Shown here: positions 1 to 5,764 of the stretch, in pieces
How positions within the stretch are numbered: position 1 is the first letter of the stretch
Layout of the letters: the number at the start of each line of letters is the position of its first letter
Source of the DNA: Bacilli bacterium
Lineage (GTDB): Bacteria > Bacillota > Bacilli > Tumebacillales > JAQBPP01
Length of the DNA: 9,502 bases
Reading direction: 5' to 3'
Assembly: GCA_028287455.1 (NCBI GenBank)
Contig: JAQBPP010000213.1
Coordinates: forward strand, 1 to 9,502
Notes under the pieces: generated by a model
The model's input: only the letters and a program-made list of their open reading frames with translations
Told to the model about the DNA's origin: nothing
The model's database searches: none
Made by a program: the position numbers and the translations under genes

Positions 1-90
1 CCTGCGCCGCCAGTGCTTGCGGGTGTGATGGGTATTGTGGGCATTTATTTGGGAGGCAGGCTGCTGGACTGGATCAAATTATTATTTTAG
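1..90 (+). CDS. XapX/DUF1427 domain small membrane protein (3' end, partial)
   Basis: The first 29 codons before the TAG at 88-90 are open and read PAPPVLAGVMGIVGIYLG followed by a short hydrophobic tail ending DWIKLLF. The Pro-rich PAPPxLAG motif followed by a Gly-spaced hydrophobic segment is the hallmark of the XapX/DUF1427 family, which are roughly 50-residue hydrophobic proteins of unknown biochemical role. The start lies upstream of the window, so the N-terminal half and any first membrane segment are not visible. XapX was named for a small gene in the E. coli xanthosine utilisation locus (xap). Finding it directly upstream of nucleoside phosphorylase genes fits a role linked to nucleoside uptake or use, but that is inference. 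The downstream deoB ribosome binding site overlaps this stop codon, so the two genes are very probably co-transcribed. Confidence 0.75.
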   Translation, partial: PAPPVLAGVMGIVGIYLGGRLLDWIKLLF

Positions 91-97
91 GAGGAGG
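89..97 (+). promoter_or_regulatory. Ribosome binding site for deoB, overlapping the upstream stop
   Basis: AGGAGGAGG begins inside the TAG stop of the XapX gene. Its first AGGAGG is 8 bases from a TTG codon at 103, which is followed by codons for the conserved phosphopentomutase N-terminus. This decides the TTG start and suggests coupling of deoB translation to the gene before it. Confidence 0.8.
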
Positions 98-102
98 CTG
101 CC

Positions 103-1290
103 TTGTTTAATCGGATTATACTGGTTGAATTAGACAGCGTAGGGATCGGCGAGCTGCCGGATGCGCCGGGTTTCGGAGATCAGGGGTCTCATACGTTAGC
201 GCATATCGCAGCGCGGCTCGGGGGGATCGAACTGCCAAACCTGGCGCGGATGGGCCTGGGGTGTATTGACGCCTTGCAGGGAGTTTCGTCAGACGCGGCC
301 AAAGAGGGCACCGGCTGTTACGGGAAGATGATCGAGATTTCACGAGGCAAAGATACGATGACTGGTCATTGGGAACTGATGGGAATTGAAACGAAGAAGC
401 CTTTTAAAACATTTCCAGATGGATTCCCACACGAGTTGATTCAGGAGCTGGAGCAGAGATTTAAACGAGGCATTCTTTGCAACAAACCCGCATCGGGCAC
501 ACAGGTCATCGAACAATTCGGTGAAGAGCATATGAGCACAGGGAGTGTGATTGTTTATACATCGGCGGATCCGGTCCTGCAAATCGCGGCACATGAAGAA
601 ATTGTGCCGCTCGAGGAGTTGTACCGATTGTGTGAGATCGCTCGCGAGGCGACGCTGCGGCCGCAATATTTGGTGGGACGCGTGATTGCGCGTCCTTTTA
701 TCGGTACGCCTGGGAATTTCACTCGTACAACGAATCGTCACGACTACGCGGTGTCACCACCGGAAAAAACGGTTCTGGATCATGTGAAGGAAGCAGGGAT
801 ACAAACGATTGCGGTCGGGAAAATCCATGATATCTTCAACGGAGCGGGCATCAGTAAATGGGTGAAAACGGCCAGCAATATGGAAGGTGTCGATCAAACG
901 ATCCAGTTTTTAAACGATATCCAAAATAAAACGAGCTTCATTTTCGCCAATTTGGTTGACTTTGATTCGCTTTATGGGCACCGGCGCGATCCCTCAGGAT
1001 ATGGCCAGGCGCTGATGGACTTTGACCATCGAGTTCCGGAGCTGCTTGAGGCGTTGCGAGATGATGACCTGCTTCTGATCACTGCGGATCATGGGAACGA
1101 TCCTACATTTATAGGCACTGATCATACGCGGGAATATGTACCTCTTTTGGCGTATTCGAAAAAGATGACGGGCGTAGCGAACCTGGGGATCCGCAGAACG
1201 TTTGCAGATGTGGGAGCAACTATAACAGACAACTTCCGGGCAGCTACTCCAGCAATTGGCAGCAGTTTTCTGTCAGAATTAAGCAAGTAA
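103..1290 (+). CDS. deoB: Phosphopentomutase
   Basis: A 395-residue protein, full length for Bacillus-type phosphopentomutases. It interconverts (deoxy)ribose-1-phosphate and (deoxy)ribose-5-phosphate in the cytoplasm, linking nucleoside phosphorolysis to the pentose phosphate pathway or deoxyribose-phosphate aldolase. It belongs to the alkaline phosphatase superfamily. The metal- and phosphate-binding residues are in place: Asp11 in LDSVGIG, the phosphorylatable Thr85 in GKDTMTGHWE, Asp286 and His293 in NLVDFDSLYGHRRD, Asp329-His330 in TADHGND, and His341 in GTDHTRE. Residues about 100-220 form the cap domain. Translation starts at TTG with a strong ribosome binding site. It is the second visible gene of the nucleoside catabolism operon, 38 bases ahead of the first purine nucleoside phosphorylase gene. 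No residue looks disrupted, so it should be active. Confidence 0.97.
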   Translation: MFNRIILVELDSVGIGELPDAPGFGDQGSHTLAHIAARLGGIELPNLARMGLGCIDALQGVSSDAAKEGTGCYGKMIEISRGKDTMTGHWELMGIETKKPFKTFPDGFPHELIQELEQRFKRGILCNKPASGTQVIEQFGEEHMSTGSVIVYTSADPVLQIAAHEEIVPLEELYRLCEIAREATLRPQYLVGRVIARPFIGTPGNFTRTTNRHDYAVSPPEKTVLDHVKEAGIQTIAVGKIHDIFNGAGISKWVKTASNMEGVDQTIQFLNDIQNKTSFIFANLVDFDSLYGHRRDPSGYGQALMDFDHRVPELLEALRDDDLLLITADHGNDPTFIGTDHTREYVPLLAYSKKMTGVANLGIRRTFADVGATITDNFRAATPAIGSSFLSELSK

Positions 1291-1328
1291 CGCACTATCA
1301 GCTGACCTAAGAGGAGGGAGTCGCCTGA

Positions 1329-2177
1329 ATGGAAAGCAGCTCGCAGGAGAACGAGCAAAACGGGATACACGAGCAGATGAAGCAAACGGTTGAATACATA
1401 CAGGCTAAAGTCAGACTTCAGCCAGAAGTCGGCTTGGTGCTGGGGTCAGGTCTCGGAACCTTAGCTGAGCAGCTAACGGACGCGATGCGAATATCGTACG
1501 GCGACATTCCGCACTTTCCAGTTTCAACAGTCGAAGGCCATGCCAGCCATCTTGTGGTTGGCAAATTGGGCAATGTTCCGGTCATTGCCATGCAGGGCAG
1601 ATTTCATTATTACGAAGGATACACCTTGCAGCAGGTGACCTATCCCATTCGGGTAATGAAAGAACTTGGCATTGTCAAGCTGGTGGTGACCAATGCGGCA
1701 GGAGGCCTGCGGACGCAGTGGCCTGCGGGTAGTTTGATGCTGATTTCTGATCATCTCAATTTATTGGGCCATCATCCTTTAATCGGACCCAATGAGCAGC
1801 AGTGGGGGCCGCGTTTTCCAGATATGTCAGAGGCGTATTCTAAACGCATGAGGGCAATTGCTGCGGAGGTGGCGACAGAGCTTCACATTCCGCTGGAACA
1901 AGGGGTTTATGCAGGACTGACAGGTCCCACCTATGAAACGCCAGCTGAGGTACGTATGCTGCAGCGATTGGGAGCGGACGCGGTTGGCATGTCGACAGTT
2001 CCGGAAGTCATAGTAGCCAGGCATATGGAGATTGAAGTGATTGGCATTTCCTGCATCACTAATTTAGCCGCCGGATTGTCCAATCAGAAGCTGTCGCATG
2101 AAGAAGTGGTGGAAACTACCCGGCGTGTAAACGCCGACTTTAGCCGTCTGGTGCAAGCGATTGTGGCTCGTATCTAA
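1329..2177 (+). CDS. punA: Purine-nucleoside phosphorylase 1 (trimeric, 6-oxopurine type)
   Basis: A 282-residue member of the trimeric (PupG/human PNP-like) nucleoside phosphorylase family. It splits inosine, guanosine and their deoxy forms with phosphate into base plus pentose-1-phosphate. Visible motifs are GSGLG (39-43, phosphate loop), STVEGHASHL (66-75), MQGRFHYYEGY (88-98), TNAAGG (121-126) and the GPTYETPAE to MSTVPEVIVARH block (199-232). The base-binding residues are canonical: Glu203 in YETPAE (human Glu201) and Asn245 in SCITNLAAG (human Asn243). His257 in LSHEEV matches the residue that binds the 5'-hydroxyl. The first 16 residues are a polar extension of unknown value. I kept ATG 1329 because GAGGAGGG lies 10 bases upstream, while the internal ATG at 1377 has no good ribosome binding site. 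A close paralogue follows immediately. Confidence 0.95.
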   Translation: MESSSQENEQNGIHEQMKQTVEYIQAKVRLQPEVGLVLGSGLGTLAEQLTDAMRISYGDIPHFPVSTVEGHASHLVVGKLGNVPVIAMQGRFHYYEGYTLQQVTYPIRVMKELGIVKLVVTNAAGGLRTQWPAGSLMLISDHLNLLGHHPLIGPNEQQWGPRFPDMSEAYSKRMRAIAAEVATELHIPLEQGVYAGLTGPTYETPAEVRMLQRLGADAVGMSTVPEVIVARHMEIEVIGISCITNLAAGLSNQKLSHEEVVETTRRVNADFSRLVQAIVARI

Positions 2178-2182
2178 GGAGG
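2176..2182 (+). promoter_or_regulatory. Ribosome binding site for second PNP, overlapping punA stop
   Basis: AAGGAGG overlaps the TAA stop of punA. Two in-frame starts follow: GTG at 2187 (4 bases away) and TTG at 2190 (7 bases away). The spacing favours TTG 2190, which would shorten the protein by one residue. The overlap points to translational coupling of the two phosphorylases. Confidence 0.75.
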
Positions 2183-2186
2183 AATT

Positions 2187-3017
2187 GTGTTGGACTGGAA
2201 AATCAACAGCGAGCAGGCAGCAGAGGCGATCCGCAAACGGATCCGGGTGCAGCCGAGGGTCGGGATTATTCTAGGCTCCGGACTTGGCGATTTGGTGAAT
2301 GAGATCGAACAGGCCGTCTCAATTGATTATGAAGAGATCCCGCATTTTCCGAAGTCAACCGTTGAAGGGCACGCTGGACGCTTGATTATTGGCCTGCTGC
2401 AAGGGCAGCCTGTCCTTGCCATGCAGGGACGCTTTCATTATTACGAAGGTTATTCGATGAAAGAAGTTACGTTCCCAGTGACCGTCATGAAGCAACTGGG
2501 GATTGACACGCTGATCGTGACGAACGCGGCGGGTGGAATGAATCCAGCGTTTCAGGCGGGCGATTTGATGCTCATTCGGGATCATATCAACTTTACCGGT
2601 GCGCACCCGTTAATTGGTCCCAATATTGACGAGTGGGGCGCGCGCTTTCCTGATATGTCTGAGGCCTACTCGCCAGATTTGGCTGAATTGATGCAAAAAG
2701 TGGCTCAGCGGCAGGGCATTTCCTTGCAACAGGGTGTTTACGTCGGGATTAGCGGTCCATCCTATATGACTCCGGCGGAACTTAAGATGCTTGCAAAATT
2801 AGGCGGGGATGCAGTCGGCATGTCCACTGTTCCAGAAGTCATTGTGTCTAATTACTTAGGTATGCGTACTGTAGGGGTTTCCAGTATCACAGATATGGCG
2901 CTGGGCGATCAACCTGCATCTTTGAGCCACGAGCAAGTGATAGAAATGGCTAATTGGACGAAACCGAAGTTTATGTCCTTGATCAAGTCCTTTATCAGGG
3001 AGCTTGCGGAACTATGA
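2187..3017 (+). CDS. Purine-nucleoside phosphorylase 2 (trimeric, predicted 6-aminopurine type)
   Basis: A 276-residue paralogue of the preceding protein, about half identical and almost gap-free over the core. The catalytic frame is intact: GSGLG (30-34), STVEGHAGRL (57-66), MQGRFHYYEGY (79-89), TNAAGG (112-117), MSTVPEVIV (212-220), and His249 in LSHEQV for the 5'-hydroxyl. The base pocket has changed. The Glu of GP-(S/T)-Y-E-T is Met194 in GPSYMTPAE, and the Asn of ITN is Asp236 in SSITDMALGD. In the family, Asn at this site reads 6-oxopurines, while Asp is seen in methylthioadenosine phosphorylases and favours 6-aminopurines. I therefore infer adenosine/deoxyadenosine phosphorylase activity. 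Retained His249 argues against methylthioadenosine as the main substrate. The start is GTG 2187 or TTG 2190. The end overlaps the pdp start codon. Family assignment is firm; specificity is inferred. Confidence 0.93.
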   Translation: MLDWKINSEQAAEAIRKRIRVQPRVGIILGSGLGDLVNEIEQAVSIDYEEIPHFPKSTVEGHAGRLIIGLLQGQPVLAMQGRFHYYEGYSMKEVTFPVTVMKQLGIDTLIVTNAAGGMNPAFQAGDLMLIRDHINFTGAHPLIGPNIDEWGARFPDMSEAYSPDLAELMQKVAQRQGISLQQGVYVGISGPSYMTPAELKMLAKLGGDAVGMSTVPEVIVSNYLGMRTVGVSSITDMALGDQPASLSHEQVIEMANWTKPKFMSLIKSFIRELAEL

Positions 3018-4321
3018 GAGCAGTGGATGTAATTCTGAAAAAGCGGCAGGGTCTGGAGTTGACCGGTGAAGAAATTTCTTTTTTGATCCACGGGTATTGT
3101 GATGGCACAATCGCTGACTACCAAATGTCCGCCTGGGCGATGGCCGTCTTTTTCCAAGGCATGACTGCCCAGGAGACGAGCGATTTAACGATGGCGATGG
3201 TTGACTCCGGTGAAACTGTCGACTTGAGCCAAATAGCTGGGATCAAAGTAGATAAGCACAGCACTGGCGGAGTCGGCGATACTACCACGCTGGTGTTGGC
3301 GCCTTTAGTCGCATCCATTGGGGTGCCGGTTGCCAAAATGTCAGGACGCGGCTTAGGGCATACCGGGGGGACGATTGATAAGCTGGAATCGATTCCTGGT
3401 TTTTCGGTGGAGTCGACGACCGAGCAGTTTGTCGAGCGTGTGAATTCTTATGGTATCGCGATTATGGGTCAGAGCGATAACATCACTCCCGCTGATAAGA
3501 AGTTGTACAGTCTGCGCGATGTAACAGCGACAGTAGAATCGATTCCGTTAATCGCAAGCTCCATTATGAGCAAGAAGCTGGCAGCTGGTGCGGATCGGAT
3601 TGTACTGGACGTGAAAACGGGCAATGGAGCGTTTATGCAGGAGAAGAGCGGTGCAGTGGAACTGGCGCGCACGATGGTCGAGATTGGGCAGCGAGTGGGG
3701 AAGCAGACGATTGCGATCGTGAGTGATATGAGCAGGCCGCTGGGCTCAGCGATTGGCAACGCGCTGGAAGTGGCAGAGGCGATTGAAACGCTGAAGGGCA
3801 AAGGGTCCAGGAATTTGGCAGAACTCTGTTTGCGTTTAGGGGCACAGATGGCAGTTTTGGCCAAAGTAGCCCCTGATGAACAGTCCGCCCTGAAGCTGTT
3901 GGAACATGCGCTGAACTCAGGGCAAGCGACCCGGAAAATGCAGGAATTCATCCGCATTCACGGCGGAGACGAGCGGGTGGTGGAGGATTTGACCCTACTT
4001 CCGCAGGCGCAGCGGCAGGAGATCGTCTCTGCAACCAGGTCCGGTTATATTTCCGGCATCGCCGCAATGGAGCTGGGGACGTGTGCGATGCTGCTAGGTG
4101 CTGGGCGTCAGACTAAAGCGTCCGCGATCGATCTGGCAGTCGGCATTAAGCTGCACCATCAAGTTGGAGATTACGTGAAACTTGGCGAAGCGCTGGCCAC
4201 TTTGTACGTGAATGACTCTAAAAATCTGTCGATCGTGGCACAAAGGGTTGCAGGCGCATTTCGTTTTTCGGAGGTACCAGTCACACCGCCGCCATTAATC
4301 TACGAAACAGTCTCACAATGA
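3014..4321 (+). CDS. pdp: Pyrimidine-nucleoside phosphorylase
   Basis: A 435-residue enzyme, close to the usual length of about 433, that phosphorolyses uridine, thymidine and deoxyuridine to base plus (deoxy)ribose-1-phosphate. The glycosyltransferase family 3 N-terminal helical domain covers about residues 1-65. The phosphate-binding DKHSTGGVGD segment is at 80-89 and the thymidine/pyrimidine phosphorylase signature SGRGLGHTGGTIDKLE at 110-125. Base-binding Arg168, Ser183 and Lys187 lie at the positions known from Geobacillus PyNP. Lys108 is the residue associated with uridine as well as thymidine use (E. coli thymidine phosphorylase has Met there). The PYNP C-terminal domain covers about 340-425. 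I start at ATG 3014, which overlaps the preceding stop (ATGA) and begins with the typical MRAVDVILKKR. A longer reading from 2954 would run inside the upstream gene and is not needed. It is the last gene of the operon; its stop overlaps the DUF445 gene on the other strand. Confidence 0.96.
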   Translation: MRAVDVILKKRQGLELTGEEISFLIHGYCDGTIADYQMSAWAMAVFFQGMTAQETSDLTMAMVDSGETVDLSQIAGIKVDKHSTGGVGDTTTLVLAPLVASIGVPVAKMSGRGLGHTGGTIDKLESIPGFSVESTTEQFVERVNSYGIAIMGQSDNITPADKKLYSLRDVTATVESIPLIASSIMSKKLAAGADRIVLDVKTGNGAFMQEKSGAVELARTMVEIGQRVGKQTIAIVSDMSRPLGSAIGNALEVAEAIETLKGKGSRNLAELCLRLGAQMAVLAKVAPDEQSALKLLEHALNSGQATRKMQEFIRIHGGDERVVEDLTLLPQAQRQEIVSATRSGYISGIAAMELGTCAMLLGAGRQTKASAIDLAVGIKLHHQVGDYVKLGEALATLYVNDSKNLSIVAQRVAGAFRFSEVPVTPPPLIYETVSQ

Positions 4322-5611
4322 ACCTCTGATGAACGGCAAGAGCTGCAGCAGCTGTGTGAGCAGGAAAAGCAGCACGCCAGCAAGCGTACCTACGAGCGCG
4401 CCGTTGATGCGGATCCACTGGAGGTCGCCGCCTACTTTGGACTCAATCGTTTGGACAAAATGCTTCTCGTCTAATTGTTCAAGGTTTTCGATGATCAATT
4501 GCCCAATCACGTGATGGTGCTGCCTGAGCAATAGATACATTCTGGATTTCAACCAATTGTCGATGGCATGTTTCTTCTGTGCGTCTGCCAGCAGTAAATT
4601 CAACTGCGAGTTCACATAGCCAAAGAGGCTATGCAGCATGTCGTGCAGCGGCCCAGAGCTGGCGGGCTCCACCGCTTCGTTTTTGATCGACTGCAGTAGG
4701 GCGGACAATGGAACGGATAACTCAAGTCTTTGCAGGGCCGACTGTTTCCAGCTTTCGATCGATGCAATCAGCTCTTCATTTTGTCTTAATTGATCGGCCC
4801 AGAGCGGCAGCAATTCCACTATTTTGTGCCGCAACTCATTGGTGCGGTCGTACCTCATCTTCTGCAGTTCAACTTGTAATCGTTCGTGTATAAGTGCAGC
4901 CAATTCCGGATAGTTAATCACATCAAAACGATCCAGCGCCCAGAGACCGAGTTTTTTAAATGGATTGCCTGTCGCCGCAAAACTTTCGCCCGCCTTATGC
5001 AAAACGGGAATTAATTTGTCGCGAAAATCAGGCGTTTGTACCAACAGCAAAGTTTCATCAATCAAACTATCCATGATGGCTTCATCGTGACCAGACGTCA
5101 TCGTCAAGGTCAATACATTTGCCAGCAGCGGAGATAGCGCGACGCCGCTTACAACCTGCTTGATGAATTTGTCCAACATTGCAGCGACCTTTTCGATATC
5201 AAACGTTTGCAGGAAGCGGCTGAGCAGTCGTTCCAACCTGAACGGCACTTCGGCCGCTGCGTCCGGATTCCAGAGCCTGAGCAAAAAATCCAGCGGTGAA
5301 AACTTCTGCAGTTTCTCCTCCAGGAGCGTCAGACTGAGCCAATCTTTTTCCACCACTTCGGCGATCGCCTGTATCATCTGGTCTTTGTTATGCGGGATAA
5401 TTGCGGTGTGCGGAATCCAGCGCTGGCCGAGCGGATGGCGAAACAAAGCTGTCACTGCGAACCAGTCAGCCAGTCCGCCGACAAGACCCGCCTCAAATCC
5501 AGTGAAACAAAGTCCGCCGATCCACGTGTGTCGAAACGGAAGGCTGATGAGCCAACCAATTCCTGCAATCAGGAGCGACAACTGCGCCAAGACTCGTGGT
5601 GGTAATTTCAT
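4313..5611 (-). CDS. DUF445 family membrane protein
   Basis: A 432-residue protein of the DUF445 (YjiN/YheB-like) family, whose function is unknown. The N-terminal hydrophobic part spans two membrane segments (about 8-25 and 31-57) and carries the family signature GLVGGLADWFAVTALFRHP (42-60) followed by IPHTAIIPHNKD (66-77). The middle (about 80-395) is a long, charged, mainly helical region. The C-terminus has the usual DLQWIRINGALVG (396-408) leading into a last membrane segment (about 403-425). The frame is also open to a TTG at 5644, but that codon has no ribosome binding site. GGAGGAGGG at 5635-5627 is 15 bases ahead of ATG 5611, an unusually long gap, so the start is the best guess rather than certain. 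It is transcribed towards pdp, overlapping it by 9 bp, and is divergent from gapN. Confidence 0.88.
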   Translation of the reverse strand: MKLPPRVLAQLSLLIAGIGWLISLPFRHTWIGGLCFTGFEAGLVGGLADWFAVTALFRHPLGQRWIPHTAIIPHNKDQMIQAIAEVVEKDWLSLTLLEEKLQKFSPLDFLLRLWNPDAAAEVPFRLERLLSRFLQTFDIEKVAAMLDKFIKQVVSGVALSPLLANVLTLTMTSGHDEAIMDSLIDETLLLVQTPDFRDKLIPVLHKAGESFAATGNPFKKLGLWALDRFDVINYPELAALIHERLQVELQKMRYDRTNELRHKIVELLPLWADQLRQNEELIASIESWKQSALQRLELSVPLSALLQSIKNEAVEPASSGPLHDMLHSLFGYVNSQLNLLLADAQKKHAIDNWLKSRMYLLLRQHHHVIGQLIIENLEQLDEKHFVQTIESKVGGDLQWIRINGALVGTLAGVLLFLLTQLLQLLPFIRGSL

Positions 5612-5737
5612 ATCGTTTTTGAGCTGCCCTCCTCCAGATTCCAATCGAATAATCCAATTAATTCTAGTCTTGCATTCTAATCCTATTTAAGACAATATAA
5701 AGCTTAATAGACAAAAAAGAGCCATAACTACTTGATT

Positions 5738-5748
5738 TACACTGTGTA
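5738..5748. promoter_or_regulatory. Short palindrome touching the gapN ribosome binding site
   Basis: TACACTGTGTA is a perfect inverted repeat with 5-base arms around one T. Its last base is the first base of the AGGAG (5748-5752) that serves gapN. It could be an operator half-site for a repressor or part of a small hairpin. Five-base arms are expected by chance about once per kilobase, so this is weak. I found no convincing -35/-10 pair in the 5645-5764 gap on either strand. Confidence 0.2.
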
Positions 5749-5764
5749 GGAGCGTGACAACAAG

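Noticed and set aside
1598..2450. Direct DNA repeats shared by the two PNP genes (such as 17 identical bases at the MQGRFHYYEG region)
   Set aside because: These follow from conserved protein motifs in paralogues; the rest of the DNA is well diverged, so they are not a separate repeat element.
2954..3013. Longer pdp reading from 2954 giving 20 extra N-terminal residues
   Set aside because: The extra residues lie entirely inside the PNP2 gene and do not resemble the family. ATG 3014 gives the usual N-terminus and length.
3469..3957. Long minus-strand open frame inside pdp
   Set aside because: It is antisense to a well-conserved gene, has no ribosome binding site or recognisable domain, and its composition is that of a shadow frame.
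4341..4353. Palindrome AGCTGCAGCAGCT near the pdp/DUF445 junction as a terminator
   Set aside because: It encodes the Leu/Gln-rich C-terminal membrane segment of DUF445, has no useful loop and no T-tract on either strand.
5612..5644. Longer DUF445 reading from TTG 5644
   Set aside because: No ribosome binding site precedes it, and the GGAGGAGGG that looks like a ribosome binding site would be inside the coding region.
5160..5690. Plus-strand open frame of 176 codons across the DUF445 gene
   Set aside because: It opposes a gene with clear family motifs, and its translation is low-complexity Ser/Arg-rich without any domain.
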